Positions 1-8,699 of a stretch of 64,000 nucleotides of DNA are shown piece after piece. The DNA is from an uncultured Tateyamaria sp. (GTDB lineage Bacteria > Pseudomonadota > Alphaproteobacteria > Rhodobacterales > Rhodobacteraceae), in NCBI RefSeq assembly GCF_947503385.1, contig NZ_CANNDO010000002.1, positions 806,001 to 870,000 on the forward strand, read 5' to 3'. The position numbers and the translations under genes were made by a program. Within the stretch, counting starts at the first letter, position 1. The number at the start of each line of letters is the position of its first letter. The notes below the pieces were generated by a model, which saw nothing but the letters and a program-made list of their open reading frames with translations, was not told the DNA's origin and ran no database searches.

Positions 1-1382
1 GCGCCGGGGCGGCCAAAGGCGATGTTTTCCGCAGCGGACGCGGCAAAGATCACCGGATCCTGCGGCACCAGCGCGATGTGCTGACGGAACGCCTCTCGCG
101 CCATATCGGCCACATCGATACCGTCGAGCGTGATGCGACCAGATTGCGGGTCGTAAAAGCGCAAAAGCAGTTGCAGGATCGTCGTCTTGCCCGCACCCGA
201 AGGTCCGACAAAGGCCACCGTTTCACCCGCCGCGATATCGAGGCTCACACCATCCAGCGCGGGCTGGCCGGGGCGTGAGGGATAGGCAAAATGCACGTCT
301 TCGAACCCGATACGGCCCTTAACCGGCGCAGTCAGAACAGCTGGTGCGGGCACGTCTCTGACCGCATCTTCGGCTTGCAACAATTCCACCAGCCGTTCGG
401 TCGCGCCTGCGGCACGCTGCAACTCTCCGATGATTTCGGACAGGGCGGCCACGGCACCCGCAACCATGATCGCATAGATTACGAACTGGATCAGAGTGCC
501 CACGGTCAGCGCACCCGCGCGAACATCGTTCGCACCGATCCAAAGCACACCCACAATGCCCGAAAACACTAAGAATATGACAATGACGGTCATTGCCGCC
601 CGTGTGGTGATGCGCCGTTTTGCAGACCCATAGCTGGCCTCGGTCACGTCCGAGAACATCGCCCGGCTGGCCATCTCATGGGTAAAGGCCTGTACGGTCT
701 GGACTGCGCTCAGCTGTTCCGACGCCCGCCCGGAAGACGCCGCGATCCAGTCCTGATTTTCGCGGCTCAGCACCCGCAGGCGCCGCCCCAAGACCAGAAT
801 GGGCACAACCACTGCCGGAACGATCAACAGCACAAGGCCGGTCAGCTTGGCCGAGGTCAGCATCATCAGGACCAGACCACCCACAAAGATCAGCACATTG
901 CGCAGCGCGATCGAAATAGAAGACCCCACCACACTCAGGATCAGGGTGGTGTCGGTGGTGATCCGGCTCAGCACTTCACCGGTCAGAATGTTTTCATAGA
1001 ATCCCGGCGACAGGCCAATCACACGCGCAAAGACGGATTTACGAATGTCTGCGACCACCCGTTCGCCCAAACGTGTCACCAGCGCGTAACGCAGACCCGT
1101 GCCAAGGGCGAGCAGGCCCGCAATCCCAATCGCGGCCAGGAAATACTGGTCCAGAACGGCAATTTCGGCGACTTCGAAATTATCGACGACGCGGCGCACA
1201 GCCAGCGGCAGGGTCAGCGAAATGATTGCAGTGCCGATCAGGGCGGCCAACGCCGCCGCCATCAGCACCTTGTAGGGCAGCAAAAACGGCAACAGCGCCC
1301 GCAAAGAACCGATTTGCTTCGACTTTTCACGCTCGTCCTGCCCAGCATTGGGCGGCGGCGCGGATGCGTTCTGATCGGCCAT
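1..1382 (-). CDS. ABC exporter, fused permease/ATPase (MsbA/LmrA type), cut at left edge
   Basis: About 460 N-terminal residues are in the window; the gene runs off the left edge. The start is the ATG whose complement is at 1380-1382 and the product begins MADQNASAPP. A charged cytoplasmic leader is followed by an exporter-type membrane domain with several hydrophobic helices over roughly residues 35-330. The nucleotide-binding domain then begins, with Walker A GPSGAGKTT (near position 210) and the Q-loop LVPQDP near position 30. The LSGGQ signature and Walker B lie outside the window. Such half-transporters dimerise and export lipids, peptides or drugs; the substrate cannot be read from sequence. 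It precedes tRNA-Gly on the same strand and no functional link is evident. Confidence 0.88.
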   Translation of the reverse strand, partial: MADQNASAPPPNAGQDEREKSKQIGSLRALLPFLLPYKVLMAAALAALIGTAIISLTLPLAVRRVVDNFEVAEIAVLDQYFLAAIGIAGLLALGTGLRYALVTRLGERVVADIRKSVFARVIGLSPGFYENILTGEVLSRITTDTTLILSVVGSSISIALRNVLIFVGGLVLMMLTSAKLTGLVLLIVPAVVVPILVLGRRLRVLSRENQDWIAASSGRASEQLSAVQTVQAFTHEMASRAMFSDVTEASYGSAKRRITTRAAMTVIVIFLVFSGIVGVLWIGANDVRAGALTVGTLIQFVIYAIMVAGAVAALSEIIGELQRAAGATERLVELLQAEDAVRDVPAPAVLTAPVKGRIGFEDVHFAYPSRPGQPALDGVSLDIAAGETVAFVGPSGAGKTTILQLLLRFYDPQSGRITLDGIDVADMAREAFRQHIALVPQDPVIFAASAAENIAFGRPG

Positions 1383-1465
1383 GCGCACTCCCGGCGTCTC
1401 GTTTTCCGACAGCACATGCCCCTATCAGACCCCCAAGGTCAAGCAGTGCGCAGTTTAGGAAGTGG

Positions 1466-1539
1466 TGGAGCGGGCGGCGGGAATCGAACCCGCGTCATTA
1501 GCTTGGAAGGCTAAGGTCTTACCACTACACAACGCCCGC
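1466..1539 (-). tRNA. tRNA-Gly(UCC)
   Basis: The minus strand folds as a 74-nt cloverleaf including an encoded CCA. The acceptor stem is GCGGGCG/CGCCCGC, the anticodon stem is TTAGC/GCTAA around the loop CTTCCAA (anticodon TCC), and the T arm carries GGTTCGATTCC. It reads GGA/GGG glycine codons. It lies between the exporter start and the T6SS cargo module. Confidence 0.96.
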
Positions 1540-1576
1540 TTAGCCATAGGTGTGGTATGACACGGTTTCGTCCGGG

Positions 1577-2713
1577 TCAAGTCGGTGCAAGCGCGGTCTC
1601 CTGCGATCCGCCCCCCAACGGGCGGCCACTGCGGTGCAATGTGCCCGTGCGCGCGCCGTCTTCGGTTTCGGCCCATACCTCGATCGTGTCACAGAGGTCG
1701 ATCAGATGGATATTCTCAAGCTGCACCCCGATGTCGAACACCAGATCCTCAAGCGTGCTTTCACGGTCCTTGCCGCGCATTCCCAGCAATTCCTTGACCG
1801 GACCGCTGTCGTTAAAATCCAGCCCCGACATAAAGCTGAGGATAATCCACAAAAACGCAGCACTTTCCTCGCCCGCGCCGTTTTCCTCTGCGATGTCATG
1901 GGCGGCGGCGGCCAGTTCCATGATGTCCTGCGGCGGGATTTTGGTGCATTCGTCTGGAAAGGCCAGCGTGATGAACCGGGTCGCCTCGCGGTGAAAGGCC
2001 ACGCGGCAGGCGCGTTCCATCGCCTCCATCTGCGGCGCTGTGAGCGTGCGGAAAGGAAAGCTGACCTCGTAGGCCAGACCGTCAGACGGCCCCTTGGTCG
2101 TGGCCGGCACCTCGACCCAGTCGATGGCGTCGGCATGGTATGTCCCTGCGACCAGCGCCTTGTCCCGGAGCCGGTAGAACTGCCACGTCTCGCCATCGAT
2201 ATCCGGCAGGATCACACCGTCGATCCCTTCAAAGAAGTCCTTGCGTTGATAGCCATGTGACACCCGCATGAATGCGTCCAGCACCTCGGCGTCGAAATAG
2301 CGGAACACCACCGTACCCTCCGCGCCCTCCGGTGCCACAAGGCCGAACCGCTTGAGCGAGGTGCGCAGCGCGCCGATTTTAAGTTTCGAGGCGAAGATGA
2401 CCCCGATCCGCGCCAGAAAATGCTGCTCGACCCATGGCTGAATGATGTCCGGGTGTGCCGTAATATCGACAAGGATGGGCGCGCGTGGGTGGGCGTCGTC
2501 CCGCGGGATCAGCGGCTCGCCCTCCAGCGGCTCCCACTGGTCGCACTTGGCGCGGATATATGTTGCCAGATCCTCGGCCCAGACAGCATCAAGCGCGAGA
2601 TACAGCCGCAATCCAACCTGTTGCACCCGCTCCGCCCATACCGCCAGAGCTGCGCATTGCTCTTGGGTGCGCGCATCGTCAAGGATCAGGTGCTGAAGCG
2701 TCGGGGGGAGCAT
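1577..2713 (-). CDS. DUF4123-type T6SS effector adaptor/chaperone
   Basis: 378 residues. Residues about 15-145 look like a DUF4123 domain: an N-terminal helix, a LYLALDAVW strand, then PILVDI, a FASKLKIGALRTSLKR stretch and the VVFRYFDAEVLDAFM signature. DUF4123 proteins (Tap/TEC) are known to bind a T6SS effector and load it onto its VgrG or PAAR carrier without being secreted. The C-terminal 200 residues match no domain I recognise and may be the cargo-binding part. It is the last gene of a tight minus-strand module, 6 bases after the second immunity gene. Adaptors more often sit between vgrG and the effector, so this distal place is unusual. The family call rests on motif recognition. Confidence 0.72.
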   Translation of the reverse strand: MLPPTLQHLILDDARTQEQCAALAVWAERVQQVGLRLYLALDAVWAEDLATYIRAKCDQWEPLEGEPLIPRDDAHPRAPILVDITAHPDIIQPWVEQHFLARIGVIFASKLKIGALRTSLKRFGLVAPEGAEGTVVFRYFDAEVLDAFMRVSHGYQRKDFFEGIDGVILPDIDGETWQFYRLRDKALVAGTYHADAIDWVEVPATTKGPSDGLAYEVSFPFRTLTAPQMEAMERACRVAFHREATRFITLAFPDECTKIPPQDIMELAAAAHDIAEENGAGEESAAFLWIILSFMSGLDFNDSGPVKELLGMRGKDRESTLEDLVFDIGVQLENIHLIDLCDTIEVWAETEDGARTGTLHRSGRPLGGGSQETALAPT

Positions 2714-2719
2714 TAGAGG

Positions 2720-3217
2720 TCAATCATCGCCCGCGCCTTGCGGAAACAGCGTACGCGTCAGGTCCACGTGGAATGCGTTTTGCAGGCGGAAAATCCCTTC
2801 GTTGCGTGGCATGTTCGCGCGGTGGAACAGCGCGCGAAACTCGCTGAAGATCACGACGATATCTTTGTTCTGCGGGAATTCGCGCAGAATGTGTTCCAGC
2901 AGGTCGAAGGTCATGCCAAAGCTGAGTGCGTCAAAAGACAACCCGCCAGTCGGCGCTGTGCGCATCGAGCCATAGGATTCGCCGATGTCCCAACCGGGCG
3001 GAAAGCTGTAGTCGATTTCGATATTGGTTTCCCCCAAGGACGTTTCGGGCGCTGACACGGTCACGCTTGCCATGCGGGAACGCAGAAACGCTTCGACCAC
3101 TTCGGGCGTGAACACGAGCGACCAGTCTTGCTCCGGGCTGCCCATGATTTGGACTTTTTCCCACCGATGCTCGCGCGGGCCCGCAGCGTTGCCAAAAAGA
3201 ATGTCAATATCGGTCAT
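2720..3217 (-). CDS. Candidate T6SS immunity protein, copy 2 (Imm52-like by association)
   Basis: 165 residues, no signal peptide or membrane segment, so probably cytoplasmic. It is a clear paralogue of the gene just upstream (3221-3727): both begin MTD, share GPREH, KVQIMGSP and WSLVF, and share VVIFSEFRALFH and EGIFRL in the C-terminal half; by eye about half of positions are identical. Its place directly after a Tox-REase-5-like effector gene indicates an immunity role. The family usually paired with Tox-REase-5 is Imm52, as in the Pseudomonas TseT/TsiT pair, but I cannot confirm membership from sequence alone. The gap to the upstream copy is 3 bases. Confidence 0.6.
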   Translation of the reverse strand: MTDIDILFGNAAGPREHRWEKVQIMGSPEQDWSLVFTPEVVEAFLRSRMASVTVSAPETSLGETNIEIDYSFPPGWDIGESYGSMRTAPTGGLSFDALSFGMTFDLLEHILREFPQNKDIVVIFSEFRALFHRANMPRNEGIFRLQNAFHVDLTRTLFPQGAGDD

Positions 3218-3220
3218 GGG

Positions 3221-3727
3221 TTACAATTGATCCTCACTGCCCCACTCAAGGGGGAACAACATGCGGCTCAAGCGCGTGTGCACATCGTCGGAAAGGCGAA
3301 AGATACCCTCGTCGCGCGGCAGGCCGACCTTGTGAAACAGCGCTCTGAATTCGGAAAAAATCACAACCATGTCGGTGTTCTCAGGGTGCAGGCGTGCCAG
3401 TTCTTCGAGAAGGTCGTAGGCCATACCATAGCTCAGCACCTCAAAGCTCGCGCCGGGCGATGGCGCAAGCCGAAGCGAGCCAAACGCCTCGCCTTCGGTC
3501 CAGTTGGGCGGAAAGGCGTAATCGAACGCAATCGTCGTTTCGCCGTTCTCGGTGACCTGCTCTGACCAGTCTACGCGCGCCATGCGGGCGCGCAAAAACG
3601 TTTCGATGGTTTCAGGCTGGAACACGAGGCTCCAGTTTTGCGCCGGGCTGCCCATGATCTGCACTTTGGCGCACCAATGTTCTCGCGGTCCGTCCGTATG
3701 GCCAAAGGCGAGTTCGGGGTCGGTCAT
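3221..3727 (-). CDS. Candidate T6SS immunity protein, copy 1 (Imm52-like by association)
   Basis: 168 residues, predicted cytoplasmic. It is the first gene after the effector. I chose the ATG at 3725-3727 because it has GAGG six bases upstream and because the paralogue also starts MTD; a GTG at 3737-3739 that overlaps the effector stop as GTGA is an alternative. Shared blocks with the downstream copy are GPREH, KVQIMGSP, WSLVF, FPP.W, VVIFSEFRALFH and DEGIFRL. The most divergent stretch is residues 50-75, which may be the toxin-contact surface. Function is inferred from position and duplication, not from a motif. Confidence 0.62.
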   Translation of the reverse strand: MTDPELAFGHTDGPREHWCAKVQIMGSPAQNWSLVFQPETIETFLRARMARVDWSEQVTENGETTIAFDYAFPPNWTEGEAFGSLRLAPSPGASFEVLSYGMAYDLLEELARLHPENTDMVVIFSEFRALFHKVGLPRDEGIFRLSDDVHTRLSRMLFPLEWGSEDQL

Positions 3728-3735
3728 CCGGGTCC

Positions 3736-4761
3736 TCACTCAGGGTTTAACAGGTTGTGCATTGTCGAGTCAGGCGTGGCGCGGATTGGCTCTCGCCGCC
3801 ATTCGACACGACCGGAAATATTGTAGCGCAACATGCGGTTCTTGTATTCGTTGATCCAGTATCCGCGCCGTGAAATCACCACGCGCATACCGATGTTCCA
3901 ACATTCTTCGGCCGGGGGATCAGGTGCGTTGATGACACGGCCATAGCGCCGCATCTGGTCGTCCTGTCCGGGCGGCGGGGGCGGTCTGGGTGCTGCGCGC
4001 AGTTCCGGTCCGGTTGACTGCTGGGTTGTCCCACCGGGCAGAGACGGCGGAGCGCTGAGCCCGTCCAGCGGGCTGAGCGGGTCATCAAGGCGGCTGGGAT
4101 CACCGCCTTCGGCGCGGATCCAGTCCCTGTACCCCGCCTTGTATTTGCACTCGACCAACCAGCAGCGGTCGGATTCCTGCCCGTCCGCCCAGATGCTGAT
4201 GCCACCCCCCGAGGCGCGGTACTCCATCTCGTCCTGAGTGACGAAAAACTGGTATTCAATGCCGCGTTTGATGAACACTTGGCTGCGCTCCAGAATGACG
4301 AAATCATAGCGGGTGAACGTCACGCGTGGCTCACGCTTGTTGGCGATGGTGTTGCCCGACGTCAGCCATTCATTGTAAAATTGGTCCGCCCGGCAGCAAT
4401 TCCGCCTGCGCCTGCGCTTGTGCGCGATGTCATAGGCGGTAGGTCCCTCGATCGAATCCTCGCCCGTTGCCGTTTCCACCTCAACTTCGGACTCGCGTTC
4501 AAGCTGGCGTTGCAACTGCGTGGCATAGGCCCCCCGTTCGCCCGGCGTCATCTGGCTGTAGGGCAGATCCATATAACCCGGACGGACTGTGTAAGGGTTG
4601 GCCGGGCGCACCGGAGGCTGACCCGGACGCACCGGTGGGCGCACGACGGGGGCCGCAGGCGGCGCGGGCGTTCCAACCGGGAACCGCGCCTGAACAATCT
4701 GCCCCTGCGCGCTGTTGTTCACGGCAGAACTGAGATCAGGAAGTCGGGGGGGAATTGGCAT
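3736..4761 (-). CDS. T6SS nuclease effector with Tox-REase-5-like domain
   Basis: 341 residues. Residues 1-65 are a proline-rich leader, residues 70-100 an acidic helix-forming segment, and residues 115-120 a basic cluster (KRRRRR). From about residue 121 the sequence resembles the restriction-endonuclease-fold toxin 5 family: FYNEWL, then the active-site block with D193 (WADG) and E204-C205-K206 in WLVECKYK, matching the D...ExK pattern of this nuclease fold. A proline-rich insertion at 236-266 precedes the conserved end (GYWINEYKNRM). The protein has no PAAR of its own; PAAR and VgrG are encoded immediately upstream (9-base gap), and two candidate immunity genes follow. Predicted activity is DNA cleavage in a neighbouring cell. 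Confidence 0.7.
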   Translation of the reverse strand: MPIPPRLPDLSSAVNNSAQGQIVQARFPVGTPAPPAAPVVRPPVRPGQPPVRPANPYTVRPGYMDLPYSQMTPGERGAYATQLQRQLERESEVEVETATGEDSIEGPTAYDIAHKRRRRRNCCRADQFYNEWLTSGNTIANKREPRVTFTRYDFVILERSQVFIKRGIEYQFFVTQDEMEYRASGGGISIWADGQESDRCWLVECKYKAGYRDWIRAEGGDPSRLDDPLSPLDGLSAPPSLPGGTTQQSTGPELRAAPRPPPPPGQDDQMRRYGRVINAPDPPAEECWNIGMRVVISRRGYWINEYKNRMLRYNISGRVEWRREPIRATPDSTMHNLLNPE

Positions 4762-4770
4762 TGCCTGCGC

Positions 4771-5142
4771 CTAGCCCTTTGACGCTTTGTCTTCGCAGCT
4801 TTCGCAGGTGGGCGCGCGCGTCCGTCCCGGAGGCGAGGCACCGCCGATCAGCACGTTGGGCGAACCGACCGCATGATTGCCACCGCAAGAGATCGCATCC
4901 CCGACCCGACCCGCCATCAGGTTGTTGATCTGCACCGTGGGCGACCCCTTGGCCAGATTGCGTGGGTGTGGTGGTTGCGGACAGACCGGGCACGGGTGCG
5001 GCAGGTAGGCGTCAGTCACCCGCACGGCCGGGCGGTTGTTGATCAGCACATTGGGCGAGCCCTGAATGGCGGGCGACGGTGGAAAGTGGCACCCGTGGCC
5101 CGATCCAATATCCCCCAGACGCGCGGCAGGTTTTCCAGACAT
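4771..5142 (-). CDS. PAAR-domain spike-tip protein
   Basis: 123 residues. It starts MSGKPAARLGD, followed by histidines and cysteines spread through the chain (GHGCHFPP, PHPCPVC, ISCGGNH) and repeated GSPNVLI(N/G) and GSPTVQIN turns, the pattern of PAAR proteins that cap the VgrG trimer with a metal-bound cone. It lies between vgrG (18 bases upstream) and the nuclease effector. It has no toxin extension, so the effector is presumably carried as a separate polypeptide. The extra cysteine pair near the C-terminus (CESC) could add metal binding. Confidence 0.88.
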   Translation of the reverse strand: MSGKPAARLGDIGSGHGCHFPPSPAIQGSPNVLINNRPAVRVTDAYLPHPCPVCPQPPHPRNLAKGSPTVQINNLMAGRVGDAISCGGNHAVGSPNVLIGGASPPGRTRAPTCESCEDKASKG

Positions 5143-5160
5143 GTTTCGACCCCTCCGTGC

Positions 5161-7221
5161 TCAGGATTCGAACGACCGGCCATAGCGCGTGGCATGGGGT
5201 CCGGCGTATTTCTTGGGTTTGATCGGTTTGCGACGGTTGATCTTTTTGCCCTTCTTGGGTGATCCGCCCGAGTTGATCTTGGTCAGTGTGCCGTTGATCG
5301 TCACTCCCGTCATGTCGATCTTGACAAAATTGCCCCCGACATAGAGCGAAATCGACGCTCCCGCCTCGATCGACAGGTCCTGTCCCACATCGAGAAAGTG
5401 GTTTGTCCCCGTCTTGACGTGCTGCCCATCCTTGGTCTCGACACGCCGGGTTTCGTGGACAAACAGATCATCCGCGCCCTCGACCTCGTGCATTCGGTCG
5501 CGCGAGATCTTAGTCATCTCGCTGATTGTCACCTCTTCGACACGGCTGCCTTTGATGGTGGTGTTCTGACTGCCCTTGATGTCGATCTGTTGGCTGCCGG
5601 TCAGTTCAAAGTCGTCGTCGCCACCAATGGACTGCGATTGCGACCCGTCCGTGCGACGATGGCGCGACCCTTCGGTCAGCCATGTCTCGTTGTCCTTGAT
5701 GAAGGCGTTGAGGTATCTTTCGGCCTGCAAATAGACCTCTTCCTCGCCGTTTTCATCTTCGAACCGGAATTCGTTGTATCCGTCGCCGGTATGGGTGTCG
5801 GATTTGAATGTGCTGCGCGCCTTGAAGTCGGGCAACGTGTAGGGCGGCATATTGTGGCCGTTGTAGACACAGCCCGTGACCAGAGGCTTGTCCGGGTCCC
5901 CTTCGAGGAATTCAACAACGACCTCCATACCGATACGCGGGATGACCATCCCACCCCAGCCTTTGGATGCCCAGTTTTGGCTGACTCGGCAGCGCATGGA
6001 ATGGGCGGCGTGCAGGTCCCAGTGGAATTGCACCAGAATGCGGCCATACTCATCGCAGTCAATCTCGCCGTCGCCCACCACTGTGGCGGTTTGCGGCCCG
6101 TAGATGCGCGGCATATGCGTGCGGCGTTCAGGACGGAACGGTTCGCTGTCGGGGATAAGGACGTAGGCGCCGTCGTAATCCGGCTCGTCACTTTCCTTGT
6201 TGATGGTGCCATAGGCCTGCGCGCGCAGCTTGTGACGTGCCGACAGGCAGACAAAGCGTTTGCCGGTTGTACCGGGGATTTTGTCGCCCACCGGTGTCAC
6301 ACACAGTCCCGCCGCCAGCGAGGCCACATTGCCCTCGGCCACAACGCGAGAGGTATGCCCCTGTTCTTCTTCGATGCGACGCCCCACGACAGTTTCGCCC
6401 GCATCAAGATCAAGGTAATCCCCCGGCCAGTCAAAACTTTCGATCTGGCCTTGGGCGTATTGCGCATCGCCCAAACGTTCGGTCTCCTGCGCCGCGTGCG
6501 GCGTCTTGAAGTTGTATTCCGTCAGACGCACCGCACCGGTCGCCACCCGCGATCCGCCATGCCACTGCCGGAAATGCTCCTCATCCCCCAGATGGGTCCG
6601 TTCGACCCCGAAATAGGGTCGTTCGCTGGCCGGCACATCAACGTGATTTGAGGCGAAATCAGTCAGGACCATGACGTGGTTCCCGTCCTGATGCACCCAA
6701 TGCCAAGAGATGCCGAACCGCTCCATCATCCGCTTGGCAAAATCGGTGTCAGATTCGCCATATTGGACGGTGTATTCCAGCTTGGGGTAGTTGCCCGACA
6801 AGTTGATCTCGTAATGCGGCCCACCCAAGTCGGCGTATTCGCCAAACAGCTCTTCGAGGATTTGAACGACGGAAAGGTTGTGGAATATCCGCTGGTTGCG
6901 GCGCAGGGCCGCGATATGCGTCCAAGGGCTCAGCACCAAGCTGTAGCGGCAGCCATTCTCCTCGGCGCGCAGCCGCTGCGCTTCGGTCACGATACCGTCA
7001 TAGTGCCGCGGACCGTGGCCGGTGTCGATTGTCACCGTTGCATGAGTGCCCAGAATGTCGTCGAGATTGATCTCGTAGTCGCGCGACAGGGCGTCAACAC
7101 GCCACTCGAAATCACCCGACATCTCTTCACCACCATCAAGGCGCAGAAACACCAACGCATCTTTGCCCAGAGCAGTCGACAGGCGGGCGCGCCTGTCTTT
7201 TTGTGTCAATGGAGCGTTCAC
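5161..7221 (-). CDS. vgrG: Type VI secretion spike protein VgrG (TssI)
   Basis: 686 residues. The N-terminal 380 residues have the gp27-like base (ALVFLRLDGGEEMS, LSPWTHIAALRRNQRIF, YGESDTDFAKRMME). An OB-fold follows (GRILVQFHWD, RVSQNWASKGWGG, IPRIGMEVVVEFLEGDPD) with the classical VTGCVYNG. The C-terminal beta-helix has repeated GSQ/GSR strands (residues 535-655). The last 35 residues are unusually lysine/arginine-rich (PKKGKKINRRKP), which may help dock the downstream cargo. The start is a GTG with AAGGA eight bases upstream. It is the first gene of the cargo module; no tssA-M genes are nearby, so this is an orphan vgrG island that depends on an apparatus encoded elsewhere. Confidence 0.95.
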   Translation of the reverse strand: MNAPLTQKDRRARLSTALGKDALVFLRLDGGEEMSGDFEWRVDALSRDYEINLDDILGTHATVTIDTGHGPRHYDGIVTEAQRLRAEENGCRYSLVLSPWTHIAALRRNQRIFHNLSVVQILEELFGEYADLGGPHYEINLSGNYPKLEYTVQYGESDTDFAKRMMERFGISWHWVHQDGNHVMVLTDFASNHVDVPASERPYFGVERTHLGDEEHFRQWHGGSRVATGAVRLTEYNFKTPHAAQETERLGDAQYAQGQIESFDWPGDYLDLDAGETVVGRRIEEEQGHTSRVVAEGNVASLAAGLCVTPVGDKIPGTTGKRFVCLSARHKLRAQAYGTINKESDEPDYDGAYVLIPDSEPFRPERRTHMPRIYGPQTATVVGDGEIDCDEYGRILVQFHWDLHAAHSMRCRVSQNWASKGWGGMVIPRIGMEVVVEFLEGDPDKPLVTGCVYNGHNMPPYTLPDFKARSTFKSDTHTGDGYNEFRFEDENGEEEVYLQAERYLNAFIKDNETWLTEGSRHRRTDGSQSQSIGGDDDFELTGSQQIDIKGSQNTTIKGSRVEEVTISEMTKISRDRMHEVEGADDLFVHETRRVETKDGQHVKTGTNHFLDVGQDLSIEAGASISLYVGGNFVKIDMTGVTINGTLTKINSGGSPKKGKKINRRKPIKPKKYAGPHATRYGRSFES

Positions 7222-7511
7222 TCACAAAGTCCTTCAAAAAATATCGGCCGACAAACTATGCCTCAAATATGGGAAAAAAGCACCTTTGAGTCACGTGCAA
7301 AGTGCAAATCCGCGTTTTGCCGCCCTGCCCGCCTGTCGTGACAGGTTGTCACTTCGGCCCGCGCGTCCCGTCTGGGCTGCACCGATCAGTTGTTCTTTGA
7401 CCGCCAAACACCGGCGTTTTACCAACCGCTACACTGTACGGGCTTTGTCCCTTTCACAGGGCAATGATGCGGGCTACCAAACGGAGGGGCAGACACTCGA
7501 AGGGATTGGAC
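7222..7511. promoter_or_regulatory. Divergent intergenic region between vgrG and the sugar-acid operon
   Basis: 290 bases between two divergent genes, so both promoters should lie here. The vgrG side is AT-rich (7228-7290). On the plus side TTGACC near 7397 is a possible -35 element but I see no good -10. A short inverted repeat CCCTTTCACAGGG lies at about 7449-7461. An AAGGGA ribosome site just before 7505 favours the ATG at 7512. No LacI operator of the type seen at 15366 is present. Confidence 0.4.
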
Positions 7512-8636
7512 ATGCTGGGCGTTGGCATCATTGGTTGCGGCAATATCTCGGGCGCATATCTGCGGCTGTCGCCCCTGTTCAAAGGCCTCGAAATGCGCGC
7601 AGTGGCGGACCTGAACGCAGATGCTGCGCGTGCGCGTGCTGCCGAATTCGGCCTGCGGGCCGACAGTATAGACGCATTGCTGGCGGCGGATGACATTGAC
7701 GTCATCGTCAACCTCACGAACCCGGCCGCGCATTTCGCCGTCACCCGCGACATCTTGAATGCGGGCAAACACGCCTATTCCGAAAAACCACTGGTCCTGA
7801 CACTGGCCGAAGGCGAAGAGTTGCGGAACTTGGCAGCAGCACGTGGGCTGCGGGTGGGATCAGCCCCTGACACATTCTTGGGCGGCGCGCATCAGGCCGC
7901 ACGCGCAGCGCTTGATGCAGGGCAGATCGGCAAGGTCGTCAGCGGCACTGCGCACGTCATGTCACACGGTATGGAGGCATGGCACCCCAACCCTGATTTC
8001 TTCTTTTTGCCGGGTGGTGGTCCGATGTTGGACCTTGGACCCTATTACATCACCAACCTGATCCAGTTGCTGGGTCCAGTGGCGCACGTCTGTGCGCTTA
8101 CCTCCATGGGGCAGACCTCTCGCACCATCGGATCAGCGCCGCGCCGGGGCGAAACGATCCCGGTCAAGACACCCACGACACTGCACGCCCTTTTGGGATT
8201 TGTGTCCGGTGCCAGCATCACGCTGTCGACCTCTTGGGACGTCTGGGCACACCGGCACGGGCATATGGAGCTTTATGGTCTCGACGGGTCAATGTTCCTG
8301 CCGGACCCAAACTGGTTCTCCGGCACCGTCGAAGTGACCGCGCGTGACAGCGCCCCACGCGCATTGGACGTCGGCAACCATCCGTTTTCCGTGCCCAATC
8401 ACGACTTGGACGGCACGCCAAAGGCGAATTACCGCATGGCAGGTCTGGCCGATATGGCCGCCGCCATAGCCGAGGGGCGCGACCATCGTTGCCGCTTGGA
8501 TCTGGCCCTGCACGCAGTCGATGTGATGACCTCAATCCTGCGCGCGGGCGAGGAAGGCACCGTGATCCGGCTGAACACGACCTGCGCCCGGCCCGAGCCG
8601 CTTGGCGCAACCGACGCCGCCGCCCTGCTCAGATAG
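7512..8636 (+). CDS. Gfo/Idh/MocA family oxidoreductase
   Basis: 374 residues. I chose the ATG at 7512 over upstream starts because the product then begins MLGVGIIGCGNISGAY, a Rossmann fold with the dinucleotide motif at the usual place, and AAGGGA lies upstream. The family motif EKPL is at SEKPLVLTL (residues 95-103). A second domain follows with GGPMLDLGPYYITNL, which carries the expected catalytic-site histidine/tyrosine region. These enzymes oxidise or epimerise sugars, inositols or sugar lactones with NAD(P). It opens a plus-strand run ending in the L-threonate genes. The exact substrate is unknown; oxidation of a sugar to a lactone feeding the downstream acid pathway is an inference. 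Confidence 0.85.
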   Translation: MLGVGIIGCGNISGAYLRLSPLFKGLEMRAVADLNADAARARAAEFGLRADSIDALLAADDIDVIVNLTNPAAHFAVTRDILNAGKHAYSEKPLVLTLAEGEELRNLAAARGLRVGSAPDTFLGGAHQAARAALDAGQIGKVVSGTAHVMSHGMEAWHPNPDFFFLPGGGPMLDLGPYYITNLIQLLGPVAHVCALTSMGQTSRTIGSAPRRGETIPVKTPTTLHALLGFVSGASITLSTSWDVWAHRHGHMELYGLDGSMFLPDPNWFSGTVEVTARDSAPRALDVGNHPFSVPNHDLDGTPKANYRMAGLADMAAAIAEGRDHRCRLDLALHAVDVMTSILRAGEEGTVIRLNTTCARPEPLGATDAAALLR

Positions 8637-8699
8637 CATCGCCGCGCATGTCGGTTTTGAGCCATTGGCGGACAACGATCTTGGCTAGGCTGCGGACCT

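Noticed and set aside
678-1514. Plus-strand frame of 278 codons opposite the ABC exporter
   Set aside because: It mirrors the exporter, extends into the tRNA, and has glutamine/histidine/arginine-rich shadow composition.
1466-7221. T6SS module as an island integrated at tRNA-Gly
   Set aside because: The module lies on the 5' side of the tRNA, no integrase is present, and I found no repeat of the tRNA 3' end on the far side.
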